From positions 1 to 32,095 of the forward strand of contig JAJYIU010000032.1 in the NCBI GenBank assembly GCA_021789895.1: a stretch of 32,095 bases of DNA, read 5' to 3'. This document shows, in pieces, positions 17,611 to 26,247 of this stretch. Both the position numbers and the translations under genes were made by a program. Numbering within the stretch: the first letter of the stretch is position 1; each line of letters starts with the position of its first letter. Source of the DNA: Acidobacteriota bacterium. GTDB taxonomy: Bacteria; Acidobacteriota; Terriglobia; Terriglobales; SCQP01. The notes under the pieces are model-generated. The model saw nothing but the letters and a program-made list of their open reading frames with translations, was not told the origin of the DNA and did not search any database.

Positions 17611-18363
17611 TCAAGGGGCCAATTTCAGGGCCCGCCGATACCAATGATCCGCCTTCGCCGGATCGGGCGGCTGGCCGATGCCATAGCGGTAGAGCCAGGC
17701 GAGCGTATAGGCGGCGGTGGCGCTGCCCTGGCGCGCGGCCCGGCGAAACCAATAGCGGGCGCGTGCGGGGTTGGCGGCGATGCCGGCAACGCCATAGGTG
17801 CGGAGCACGCCCAGTTCCAGTTCGGCATGCAGATTTTCATGCCGGGCGGCGAGATGAAACCAGCGCAGCGCCTGCTGCGGGTCGGGTTTGCGGCCGCGTC
17901 CCAGCAGGGCCATCATGCCCAGCAAGTATTGATTCCGGTGGCGGGGGCCGTGATGGGCCCGTTGGCGCAGGAGCGCGAGCGCGCGCGCATAATGCGCAGC
18001 CGCGGCCTGCGGATCGGGCGAGACCAGCAAGCCATAACGATAAAGATCGCCCAGGCGCAACTCGGCCTCGGCGCTGTTTTGCCGCGCCGCCTGGCGGTAC
18101 CAGCGCAAGACGCGGGCGGAATCGCGCGGCACGCCGATGCCATAGTAATAAAGCAGCGCCAGACGCAATTCGGCCTTGACGTCGCCGGCGGCGGCCCGCC
18201 GCTCGACGCGCTGCGCCGCCAACCGCTGCCGGGCGCGCATAGCCGCCGCGTTGGCGAGCCCGCCGGTTTGCGCGCCGGCCGGCAGCACGAGCGCCAGCCC
18301 GCCGGCGAGCACCAGCCCCGCCGCCGGCGCAAGCCGGCGAAGCGATCTCTCCTGAGGGTGCAA
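17611..18363 (-). CDS. Secreted Sel1-repeat (TPR-like) protein (250 aa)
   Basis: The protein has a signal peptide (residues about 1-32, LAPAAGLVLAGGLALVLPAGAQ) and then about five Sel1-like repeats, recognisable by AExxLAxLYxYGxGVxxDxxxAxxWYRxAA. Examples are LALLYYYGIGVPRD, LGDLYRYGLLVSPD and LAWLYRYGIGQPPD. Sel1 repeats are alpha-alpha solenoids that mediate protein interactions, often in envelope or signalling complexes. The start is TTG (18363-18361) with AGGAG 5 nt upstream; the next ATG would remove the whole signal peptide. The gene is divergent from the glycosidase-like gene and probably heads a two-gene unit with the GNAT. The partner is unknown. Confidence 0.8.
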   Translation of the reverse strand: MHPQERSLRRLAPAAGLVLAGGLALVLPAGAQTGGLANAAAMRARQRLAAQRVERRAAAGDVKAELRLALLYYYGIGVPRDSARVLRWYRQAARQNSAEAELRLGDLYRYGLLVSPDPQAAAAHYARALALLRQRAHHGPRHRNQYLLGMMALLGRGRKPDPQQALRWFHLAARHENLHAELELGVLRTYGVAGIAANPARARYWFRRAARQGSATAAYTLAWLYRYGIGQPPDPAKADHWYRRALKLAP

Positions 18364-18368
18364 ACGCG

Positions 18369-18373
18369 CTCCT
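18369..18373 (-). promoter_or_regulatory. Shine-Dalgarno supporting the TTG start of the Sel1 gene
   Basis: On the minus strand these bases read AGGAG, 5 nt before the TTG at 18363-18361. Together with the signal peptide encoded immediately downstream, they support a non-ATG start. Confidence 0.6.
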
Positions 18374-18476
18374 TAGGCTCAATATACCTCCGCGTTGATT
18401 GGCGGCGGCGGCGAGGAGAGCGGAACGGGCCGGAAGAAAGCGGCTTATAGTAAGCTGCAGAATGTTGAGCCGACCG

Positions 18477-21164
18477 ATGCGATTGAGTAAAAAACAGCCA
18501 GCGAAAGTGCTGCTGGGCGCGGCCATCCTCAGCCTGGGGGTCGCGAGCGCGGCGCCGGCGGCGAGCCGGCCTGGCGGCATTCCAAAATTCCCACTGGCGC
18601 CCGGCCGGCTGGCCTGGAAGGGCGCGGCCAATCCCCGCCGCTTCATCCATGCCGTAGGCGAAGCCAGCGGGATATGGGGCTTTGAAAACGGAGCGCTCGA
18701 AGGGTGGGTCTATCCGCTCAAGCTGTTTCACGATTTTCAGCTTTCGTTCCAACTGGCCGGCTCCGCCCGCGTCTATTCCGGGCGGGAACTGGCAGCGAGC
18801 GCGCGCGTGTTTCCGCAAATGGCCGAATTACAATATTCGGCCGAAGCGTTTACCGTCCGAGAAATCCTGTTCGCGCCGCGCCGCGCTCCCGGGTTCGTAA
18901 TCCTGCTGGATGTGGACACGCCGCGCCCGCTGCGGATTACCCTCCGCTTCAAGCCGGACTTGAATCTGATGTGGCCCGCCGGCTTGGGCGGCCAGAGCTA
19001 CGACTGGGACGCCGGTCGCCATTGGCTGCGGCTGTCGGAGCCCAGCGGGCGGTTTTCCGCGCTGATTGGCTCGCCATTTGCCGTTACGTCCAGCGCGGCT
19101 GGTTATGCGCCCTATTTGACCTCGGCCCATCCCAATGAGGCGATGGTGCTGCGGGTGACGCCGGGAGAAGCGCAGCGCTATTACGTGCCGATTATCGCGG
19201 CGGCGGGCATTCGCGGCCATTATCATGCCGCTGCCGCCTATCGCGAGCTGTTGAACGATTTTCCGGAATTTTACGCGGCGAGCCGGCGGCATTACATGCG
19301 GTTGGAGCGGCGCGGGCCGCAGTTTTTGACGCCGGAGGCGGAGATCAATGCCGGAATGCGCTGGTCGCGCGTGGCGCTCGATCAACTGTACGTCTGCAAT
19401 CCCTATCTGGGCTGCGGGTATGTTTCCGGATATGGTTCGTCGGGAACCGGCGCCCGGCCGATGTACGCCTGGTATTTCGACGAGCCGGCGATTACCGCGG
19501 CGGCTTTTCTCGACGACGGCGACATAGCCGGATTAAAGCAGGCGGTAGAGTTCCTGGCGAAATACCAGCGCGCGGACGGCGCCATCCCGCATGAAATTTC
19601 GCAAAGCGCCGGCCTGATCGCCTGGTTCCGGGACTATCCTTACCCCTACATTCACCCGGATTCGACGCTTTGGTACCTGATTGCGATGGGGCGGATTTAC
19701 CGCTTTACCGGCGACCGGGCATTTGCGCGCCGGACCTGGCCACAGGTTCGCAAAGCATATCAATCCGCCGTCTCGCGGCTCGACCCGGCGGACGGGCTGC
19801 CGGTGATTCCCAAAGGCGATTGGGGCTCGATCGAGCTAGCCGGCTTTCGCAAGGACGCGGCCATGGCGGGCGAATGGATTGCCGCGCTGCGGGGCGTGCG
19901 CGAACTAGCCCGATTGGCCGGCGATCGAGCGCTGGCGCGGGAATGCGAGCTGAGAGAAAAACAGGCGGCGGCGTCGCTGGAGCGGGAATTCTGGAACCCG
20001 CAGACCGGGTTTTACAACTACGGCCTGTTCCGCTCGGGCAAACCGGTGACCTATCTCAATCCCGCCATCGGCACGGACGCCTGGCTCGGCAGCCTGCCGC
20101 GCGAGCGCGCCCAGGCGGTGCTGAAAAAACTGGTGACGGCATCGTTCCTGGCGGATTGGGGCGAGCGCAATATGTCGCTGGCGGACCCGCGTTACCGGGA
20201 AGGCTCATACCACATCGGTTCGGCCTGGCCATTCCTGACGGCCGCGCCGATGCTGGCGGAATTCCAATCCGATCAACCAGCCGAGGCGATGCTGATGTGG
20301 CGCTCCATGCTGCAATTGCGGAATTTCGATGCGCCGGGCGATCTGCCGGAAGCCTTGTCGGGGAGCTATTACCGGCTGCTGGACGAAGGCGTGCCGCACC
20401 AGATGTTTTCCGAACTGACCGCGGTGCCGGGGCTGGTCGAGGGGGTGATGGGGCTCGATCTCGACGTTCCGCGCAACGCCTTGCGATGGCGCCCGCATCT
20501 TCCGCCCAGTTGGCCGTGGGCAACGGTGCGGGATTTTCCATATGGCAAAGAGAGGATGAATTTTTCGCTGCGGCAGGCGGCGGCGGGGCAGCTTGAGGCC
20601 AAAATCCAATCCTCGGGAAGGCAGGCGATCCGGCTGGATTATTCGCCCGCGCTGCCGATGGGATCGAAGGTGATCGCGGTCGTGCAGGACGGGCGGGCGG
20701 CGCGGTTTACAGTTCGCACCCGCGGCGGCGACCTGCACGTCCATGTGCAGACGACATTTTTCCGCAGCACCGATATCGCGATCCGCTACCGGCCCGGCAT
20801 CGCGCTGGAAGCCGAATGGCTGCCTTTGCTCGCCGGCGACCGGAGCCGAAATATAAGGATATTGCAGACTCGATACCAGCCGGGCCGGCTGGAGTTGACG
20901 GTCGAGGGGCGTCCCGGACAAGTCTATAAAATCCGCGCTTATACGCCCTGGCGGCTGGCGCGAATCGCAGGCGTCCGCATCGTAGCGGGCGGCGATGGCT
21001 ATCGCACGCTCGAGCTCAGGGCGCCGAAGGGCCGGCGAGTGGACGCGGCCGGGTATATCCGCTGGCAGGCGCGCCTACGCATGCAATCAGCGCACAACGC
21101 ACCTCTCAATCAGGGCATGCGAGCGCGAGGCGACATCTCATTCGAGGCGGCGCCGGCGTTCTGA
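18477..21164 (+). CDS. Secreted six-hairpin glycosidase-like protein (glycogen-debranching / GH63-like)
   Basis: The protein is predicted to be an exported alpha/alpha-toroid glycoside hydrolase. The start at 18477 leaves MRLSKKQPAK followed by a hydrophobic core and APAAS cleavage; an ATG five codons upstream (18462) is equally possible and neither has a clear ribosome-binding site. A beta-rich N-terminal region (about 30-290) precedes the helical domain. Typical debranching/GH63-like signatures are KYQRADGAIPHEI, GDWGS (D448-W449), YREGSYHIGSAWPF (E575) and GDLPEALSGSYY. Acidic residues D448 and E575 are the best catalytic candidates, but this is inferred from motif context. A beta-rich C-terminal domain follows (about 690-895). 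Length 895 aa is long for the family. Substrate is probably an alpha-linked oligosaccharide. It lies 135 bp upstream of the glyco-operon and may act on the same surface glycan. Confidence 0.7.
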   Translation: MRLSKKQPAKVLLGAAILSLGVASAAPAASRPGGIPKFPLAPGRLAWKGAANPRRFIHAVGEASGIWGFENGALEGWVYPLKLFHDFQLSFQLAGSARVYSGRELAASARVFPQMAELQYSAEAFTVREILFAPRRAPGFVILLDVDTPRPLRITLRFKPDLNLMWPAGLGGQSYDWDAGRHWLRLSEPSGRFSALIGSPFAVTSSAAGYAPYLTSAHPNEAMVLRVTPGEAQRYYVPIIAAAGIRGHYHAAAAYRELLNDFPEFYAASRRHYMRLERRGPQFLTPEAEINAGMRWSRVALDQLYVCNPYLGCGYVSGYGSSGTGARPMYAWYFDEPAITAAAFLDDGDIAGLKQAVEFLAKYQRADGAIPHEISQSAGLIAWFRDYPYPYIHPDSTLWYLIAMGRIYRFTGDRAFARRTWPQVRKAYQSAVSRLDPADGLPVIPKGDWGSIELAGFRKDAAMAGEWIAALRGVRELARLAGDRALARECELREKQAAASLEREFWNPQTGFYNYGLFRSGKPVTYLNPAIGTDAWLGSLPRERAQAVLKKLVTASFLADWGERNMSLADPRYREGSYHIGSAWPFLTAAPMLAEFQSDQPAEAMLMWRSMLQLRNFDAPGDLPEALSGSYYRLLDEGVPHQMFSELTAVPGLVEGVMGLDLDVPRNALRWRPHLPPSWPWATVRDFPYGKERMNFSLRQAAAGQLEAKIQSSGRQAIRLDYSPALPMGSKVIAVVQDGRAARFTVRTRGGDLHVHVQTTFFRSTDIAIRYRPGIALEAEWLPLLAGDRSRNIRILQTRYQPGRLELTVEGRPGQVYKIRAYTPWRLARIAGVRIVAGGDGYRTLELRAPKGRRVDAAGYIRWQARLRMQSAHNAPLNQGMRARGDISFEAAPAF

Positions 21165-21299
21165 TTTCTCAATAAAGTTGTAACCCAATTCACGCGTTTG
21201 CATTTATTCGCATGGCGGCGAAATCGCGCAAGCGTTTCGTCAGGAACTTCCGGCCAACATGGCCGGGCAAGCCGAGAGCTGTACAGCACGGTGTAAAGC
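21165..21299. other. Intergenic region with small hairpins
   Basis: This 135-bp gap separates the glycosidase-like gene from the seven-gene run and is the natural place for the operon promoter. CCGGCC (21250-21255) and GGCCGG (21261-21266) can form a 6-bp hairpin, and GCTGTACAGC (21278-21287) is a perfect 10-bp palindrome just upstream of the ATG at 21300. No convincing -35/-10 pair was found. Confidence 0.4.
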
Positions 21300-22670
21300 A
21301 TGGCTACATTCATTGAAACTTCGAGGGTTGAAATTGCAAGCATACCAACGGCAGCCAGCGCGGAGCAGGGCGCAAGCCTCAATAAGCTGCTGGAAAAAAT
21401 CAAACAGCGCCAGGCGCGGGTAGGGGTGATCGGGCTGGGATACGTCGGCCTGCCGCTGGCGCTGGAGTTTGCCCGCTCCGGTTTTCGCGTTACCGGCTTC
21501 GAGGTGGACGCCGAGCGGGCCGAGCTGGCCAACCAGGGGCGGAGCTACATACCCGACGTGGCGAATGTGGCCTTGGAGCAAGCACTGAGCAGCCGGCGTT
21601 TCCGGGCCAGCGGCGATTTCCGCGAGCTGGAAGAGATGGATGCGGTCTCGATTTCGGTGCCCACGCCGCTGAGCAAGACCAAAGATCCAGATCTGTCGTA
21701 TGTGGTGCAGGCCGTGGACCAAGTGGCGGAGCGGCTACATCGCGGGCAGCTCATCGTGTTGGAGAGCACGACCTACCCGGGCACGACGGAAGAAGTGGTG
21801 TTGCCGCGGCTGGAGCGGGGCGGGATGCGGGTGGGCGAGGATTTCTTTCTCGCCTTTTCACCCGAGCGGGTGGATCCGGGAAATGCGCGCTACCAGACCG
21901 GCAACATCCCCAAGGTGGTGGGCGGGATGACGCCGCAATGCCAGCGCGCGGCCGCCGCGCTGTATGGAAGTTTTGCCTCCCGCCTGGTGACGGTTTCCTC
22001 GGCGCGCGCGGCGGAAATGGTCAAGCTGCTGGAAAACACCTTTCGGAACGTGAACATCGCGCTGGCCAACGAGATGGGCCAGCTCTGCCGCAAATTCAAT
22101 CTCGACGTTTGGGAAGTCATCGAAGCCGCGAGCAGCAAGCCGTTCGGCTTTATGCCGTTTTATCCCGGGCCCGGCCTGGGCGGCCACTGCATTCCGATCG
22201 ATCCGGTATATCTGACCTGGAAAGCGCACGCCAACGGCTTCGAACCGCGCCTGATCGAAGCGGCGCAGCAGATCAACGGGCAGATGCCGCGGCTGGCGGT
22301 CGAGCGCGTGGCCGAAGCGCTCAACGACGCCGGCAAAGCCATCCGTGGCTCGCGCATACACATTCTGGGCGTGAGCTATAAGCCGGACGTCGCCGATCTG
22401 CGGGAATCCCCGGCCCTGGATATCATGCGCCTGCTGGCGGAAAAACACGCCCGGCTTTCCTACACCGACCCCTGGGCGCCGCAGCTCGATGAGCCCGGGA
22501 TTGCCTTGGCATCGGAGCCCCTGGAGAGGCTCGAGGAAAAGGACTGCGCGGTGATCGTGACCCATCATCGCGCCTTCGATTACGCCAGGATTTTCCGCGA
22601 GGCGAAGTTGATCGTAGATACTCGCAACGCGCTGGCGGGGTATCACGATCCCAAGATTTACCGGCTTTGA
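21300..22670 (+). CDS. Nucleotide-sugar dehydrogenase (UDP-glucose/UDP-HexNAc 6-dehydrogenase family)
   Basis: This enzyme oxidises C6 of a UDP-sugar to the uronic acid using two NAD+. The Rossmann motif is GVIGLGYVGLPLA (starting at G42). The substrate-binding helix is KLLENTFRNVNIALANE, and the catalytic cysteine is C297 in GPGLGGHCIPIDP. The C-terminal UDP-binding domain includes ILGVSYKPDVADLRESPA. Total length 456 aa is normal. The SVPTPLSKTKDPD segment and PGLGGHCIPIDP resemble the WecC/TviB/WbpA branch (UDP-ManNAc, UDP-GlcNAc or UDP-GalNAc) more than classical Ugd, but the substrate is not settled. About 35 N-terminal residues precede the fold. The next gene begins 13 bp downstream, suggesting co-transcription. 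Confidence 0.9.
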   Translation: MATFIETSRVEIASIPTAASAEQGASLNKLLEKIKQRQARVGVIGLGYVGLPLALEFARSGFRVTGFEVDAERAELANQGRSYIPDVANVALEQALSSRRFRASGDFRELEEMDAVSISVPTPLSKTKDPDLSYVVQAVDQVAERLHRGQLIVLESTTYPGTTEEVVLPRLERGGMRVGEDFFLAFSPERVDPGNARYQTGNIPKVVGGMTPQCQRAAAALYGSFASRLVTVSSARAAEMVKLLENTFRNVNIALANEMGQLCRKFNLDVWEVIEAASSKPFGFMPFYPGPGLGGHCIPIDPVYLTWKAHANGFEPRLIEAAQQINGQMPRLAVERVAEALNDAGKAIRGSRIHILGVSYKPDVADLRESPALDIMRLLAEKHARLSYTDPWAPQLDEPGIALASEPLERLEEKDCAVIVTHHRAFDYARIFREAKLIVDTRNALAGYHDPKIYRL

Positions 22671-22683
22671 GGATGGTAGGGCC

Positions 22684-25281
22684 ATGGCGGATTCCCAACA
22701 CATCGCGGCGCAGCCGGGGCGAAAGCGCCGGCCAGGTTTTCCCCCGCCATTTGCGGCGGCGGCATTGCTGCTGGCGCTGGGGGCGGGCGGCGGGCTTTTG
22801 GGGCAGACGGCCAAAGGCGCCGGGCCCGGCGAGGCCGGGGAGCCGAGCGCGGTAATGGGCGTGGTTCGGGCCGCGAGCGCGCAGGGGAAAAAGGTCGTGA
22901 TGGCCGGGGTGAAGGTCAAGCTGGATTCATTCCAGCATGGGTTCGTGCCGCGAACGGTGCTGACCGACGCGCAGGGGCGGTTTCAATTCATACAGTTGAG
23001 CGCCGGCTCATACCGGCTGACGGTGCAGGTCATCGGGTTGCAGCGGTATGCGCAGAATTTCCGGCTGGCGGCGGGCGAACTGCATGCGGTGCAGATCACG
23101 CTGCAACTGGCAGCGATGCGCCAGCAGGTGGTGGTGCGGGCGTCGGCGTCGCCGCTGGATCTGGAAAGCGCGCTGCCGCCTTCCGGGCTGACGCCGCACC
23201 AGATTGCGGCGCTGCCGCTCACGGCGAAAAAGCTGAATCGCATACTGCCGCTGGCGCCCGGGGTGGTGCGCGCGCCGGACGGGCGGCTGTATTTCAAGGG
23301 CGAGAGCGAGAGCCAGGGCATGCTGCTGGTGGACGGGCTGCAGATGGTGGACCCGATTACGGGCAGCCTGACGATCAACATTCCGGCGGATTCGATTGCG
23401 AGCATCCATGTCTACAATGCGGCCGACAATTCCGAATATGGCGGCTTTTCCGGCAGCCTCACCAGCATTCGAACGCGCACGCCGGAAGGCCGCTGGCATT
23501 TCGGCCTGCACGATTTCGTACCCAGCCTACGCGGGCGCAGCGGCCATCTGGTGGGGCTTTCCAGCTACTCTCCGCGGCTGGTCTTGGGGGGGCCGCTGCC
23601 GGGTCTGAAGAACACCAGTTTTTTCGAGAACCTGCAGTATGAAATGCATAAGCGGCCGATCCGCGGCCTGGCCTGGCCGCGCAACGAAACCAAGATCGAG
23701 GGGGTGGATTCGTTTACCTCGTTCCAGACCCTATTTTCGCCACGGCACCTGTTGACGACGACGCTGAACCTGTTTCCGCTGCGACGCCAATTCGCCAACA
23801 TCAACGCCCTGGTGCCGCAAAGCGCGTCCGCCGATTATGGTCAGCACGGGGTCAGCGCTTCGGCCGACGATCAGGAGCAATTTTCCAATGGAGCGCTGCT
23901 GGCCACCCGCATCAGCTTTACCCGTTTCGACAGCTACGCCCACAGCCAGGGGACGGAAGACATGATGCTGACGCCGGAGGGCTGGGCGGGCGACTATTTT
24001 GCCACCTGGCAGCGCCGCGGCAACGAAATCGAAGCGCTGCCGCTGCTGCGCCTGCCCGAATTCGGGTGGCGGGGGCGGCATGAACTCAGTTTTGGGGTGG
24101 ATTACGTGCGGCGATCGTATCGCCAGGACAGCCTCTGGCGGCCGATTCAAATCAAGCGCGAGGACGGCAGCCTGGCCGAACAGATTCGTTTTACCGGCTC
24201 CGGCCCCATGACCGCCGACGACGCGGAGCTTTCCACCTTCGCGCAAGATCACTGGAAGCTGGACTCGCGGGCGGCGTTGAACCTGGGCTTGCGGGCGACG
24301 CACCAGTCGGACGGCCGGCGGCTGGCGCTGGGCCCGCGCGCCGGGCTGGCGCTCGCGCTCGACCGGGATGCGAAGACGCTCCTGCGCCTGGGCGGCGGCT
24401 GGTTTTATGGCCAAGTGCCGCTGCTGGCGGTGAGCTTCGGGCAAAACCCGGCGCGCACGATTCAGACCTACGGCGCAGCCGGCCAGCCCACGACCGGCGC
24501 CATCATGCTCGCCAACGTTTCCGTACCGGCCGGAGCAGCGCCGGGCGCGGCGGAGCCGGACAGCCCCGGCACCAGCACGCGCAACGTGACCTGGACTGCC
24601 GAACTGGAACGGCAACTCAACCGGCATTTCAGCCTGCACGCCAGTTACCTGAACAGCCAAACCCGGGATGAATTCATTTTGTCGCCCTTCATCGGGGCGT
24701 CGGGCGCGGGGATTGCGCTGGGGCCGCAAGGCAGCGCCCGCTACCAGCAATTCGAGCTCACAATGCGCTATCACGCCACAGCCGGGCAGGCGTTGAATGC
24801 GAGCTATATCCATAGCCGCGCGCGTGGCGATCTCAACACGCTCAACCAGCTCTGGATTCCGTTTCCCGCGCCGATCATACGGCCGGACGCGTGGGGCGCC
24901 TTGAATTCGGACGTGCCCAACCGCCTGCTCGCCTGGAGCATATTCCATCTGCCCTGGCAAGGGCTGGTGTTCAGTCCGATCGTGGATGTGCAAAGCGGGA
25001 TGCCCTACGCCACACTGGACGAGTTGCAAAATTACGCCGGACCGCCCAACCGGCGGCGCTTTCCGGCGTATTTCTCCTTCGACTGGAAGCTGTACCGCAC
25101 GTTTCGCCTTCCGCTGGCGCGGCTGGGCGACCGGCGGGTGCGGCTGGGGATTTATTTCATCAACTTCACCAACGCCGCCGATCCGCTACAGGTATTCAAC
25201 AACGCGGCGTCGCCGAATTACGGCCAATTCACGGGCAATCAGCATCGAGTGACCGGGCTGACGCTGGATTTGGTGAACTGA
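22684..25281 (+). CDS. TonB-dependent receptor / Oar-like outer-membrane protein (865 aa)
   Basis: A signal peptide (about 1-41, core FAAAALLLALGAGGGLLGQ) is followed by a carboxypeptidase-regulatory-like domain (about 57-140; VMGVVRA, VLTDAQGRFQFIQLSAGSYRL, VQVIGLQRYAQNF). A plug-like segment comes next (LLVDGLQMVDPITGSLTINIP; IASIHVYNAADNSEYGGFSGS). The rest is a long beta-barrel pattern ending YFINFTNAADPLQVFNN and HRVTGLTLDLVN. Oar-like receptors of this type are usually about 1,000 residues or more in Acidobacteriota, so this is a short member. No clear TonB box was seen. It lies within the glycosyltransferase run, between the nucleotide-sugar dehydrogenase and a LolA-like gene. The ligand is unknown; a glycan or glycolipid is suggested only by neighbourhood. 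Confidence 0.8.
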   Translation: MADSQHIAAQPGRKRRPGFPPPFAAAALLLALGAGGGLLGQTAKGAGPGEAGEPSAVMGVVRAASAQGKKVVMAGVKVKLDSFQHGFVPRTVLTDAQGRFQFIQLSAGSYRLTVQVIGLQRYAQNFRLAAGELHAVQITLQLAAMRQQVVVRASASPLDLESALPPSGLTPHQIAALPLTAKKLNRILPLAPGVVRAPDGRLYFKGESESQGMLLVDGLQMVDPITGSLTINIPADSIASIHVYNAADNSEYGGFSGSLTSIRTRTPEGRWHFGLHDFVPSLRGRSGHLVGLSSYSPRLVLGGPLPGLKNTSFFENLQYEMHKRPIRGLAWPRNETKIEGVDSFTSFQTLFSPRHLLTTTLNLFPLRRQFANINALVPQSASADYGQHGVSASADDQEQFSNGALLATRISFTRFDSYAHSQGTEDMMLTPEGWAGDYFATWQRRGNEIEALPLLRLPEFGWRGRHELSFGVDYVRRSYRQDSLWRPIQIKREDGSLAEQIRFTGSGPMTADDAELSTFAQDHWKLDSRAALNLGLRATHQSDGRRLALGPRAGLALALDRDAKTLLRLGGGWFYGQVPLLAVSFGQNPARTIQTYGAAGQPTTGAIMLANVSVPAGAAPGAAEPDSPGTSTRNVTWTAELERQLNRHFSLHASYLNSQTRDEFILSPFIGASGAGIALGPQGSARYQQFELTMRYHATAGQALNASYIHSRARGDLNTLNQLWIPFPAPIIRPDAWGALNSDVPNRLLAWSIFHLPWQGLVFSPIVDVQSGMPYATLDELQNYAGPPNRRRFPAYFSFDWKLYRTFRLPLARLGDRRVRLGIYFINFTNAADPLQVFNNAASPNYGQFTGNQHRVTGLTLDLVN

Positions 25282-25323
25282 AGCCGCGCGCGGGCGCGGG
25301 CCGGCTTGGCATTGGAATCCATC

Positions 25324-26247
25324 ATGAACAGAGATCCCGCGACAAGGCGGAAATTCATTCCGGGCCGGCGCCCAGCGCGGCGCGGCATCGTTCTCGGCGC
25401 GCTGGCGCTGCTGGCATCCGGCAGTCTGCGGGCGCAAGCGCACCGGCAGCCTCCCGGCGTCGCGCCGGCCACCGCCCCCTTGCGGCCGGCGGCGCCGGGA
25501 GTGACGGGCGAGGCGATTTTTCAAGCGCTGATCGAGCACAATCATGCCCGCGACCGGCAACTCGGGCGCTATCTCGAGACCCGCACCTACAGCATCGGCA
25601 ATCTCAAGGGGAAAGTGTACGCGCGCGAGATCGTCCAGGTGCGCTACCGCGCGCCGAGCACGAAACTGTTTCATCGCGAGGCGGCGCACGGTTCGTGGCT
25701 GGCGCGGCATCTGGTGTTGAACCGGCTGATCGCCAGCGAGAAGCAGACCAGCTCCGGGCGCCGGCATCGGGACAGCTCGATCACGCCCAGGAATTACGCC
25801 TTTCGCTTGCTGGGCGAGCAGCGGCTAGGGACGATCGCGTGCTACGTGGTGGAGGCGAAGCCGCGGCACAAGGGCAAATATCTTTTCACCGGCAAAATCT
25901 GGATCAGCCAGAGCGATTTCGCCATCGTCCGCATCGCCGGACATCCAGTGAAAAAGCTTTCGTTTTGGGTGGAGCGGGTCCATTTCGTGCGGCAGTACGA
26001 GCAGATCGGCCCGTTCTGGCTGCCGCAGACCGATTCGACACTGGCCAAGATCCGTTTTGCGGGCTGGAAGACGCTGACGATCGAGTATCACGTCGAGAGC
26101 ATCAATGGCCAGCCGTCCGCACCCGGCGCCGCTGCCGTCGCGGCGGGCAGTCCGGACGCGCCCCGCGCTTTCGTCCGGCGCCCGCCCGCGGCGGGAGCGA
26201 GCGCGGCGAGACTGACCGCGGCCCGGCGGGATGGAAGACAGCGATGA
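25324..26247 (+). CDS. Secreted LolA/outer-membrane-lipoprotein-sorting-like protein (307 aa)
   Basis: The ATG at 25324 is preferred over an upstream TTG (25306) because GGAA lies about 7 nt before it. The N-terminus has a signal peptide (GIVLGALALLASGSLRAQA) preceded by TRRKFI (7-12), close to the Tat consensus S/T-R-R-x-F-L, though the spacing to the hydrophobic core is long. The mature protein has beta-rich sequence typical of LolA-fold proteins: RYLETRTYSIGNLKGKV, CYVVEAKPRHKGKYLF, GKIWISQSDFAIVRIAG, FWLPQTDSTLAKIRF. Many Acidobacteriota encode such proteins near TonB-dependent receptors. The C-terminal 45 residues are low-complexity Ala/Arg. Its TGA overlaps the ATG of the next gene (ATGA), indicating translational coupling. 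A role in lipid or lipoprotein handling in the periplasm is inferred. Confidence 0.65.
   Translation: MNRDPATRRKFIPGRRPARRGIVLGALALLASGSLRAQAHRQPPGVAPATAPLRPAAPGVTGEAIFQALIEHNHARDRQLGRYLETRTYSIGNLKGKVYAREIVQVRYRAPSTKLFHREAAHGSWLARHLVLNRLIASEKQTSSGRRHRDSSITPRNYAFRLLGEQRLGTIACYVVEAKPRHKGKYLFTGKIWISQSDFAIVRIAGHPVKKLSFWVERVHFVRQYEQIGPFWLPQTDSTLAKIRFAGWKTLTIEYHVESINGQPSAPGAAAVAAGSPDAPRAFVRRPPAAGASAARLTAARRDGRQR

Noticed and set aside
24891-26243. Upstream extension of the GT-C gene to a 984-codon frame
   Set aside because: The first 451 codons run out of phase through the TonB-dependent receptor and the LolA-like gene and are low-complexity. The GT-C sequence begins at the coupled ATG at 26244.
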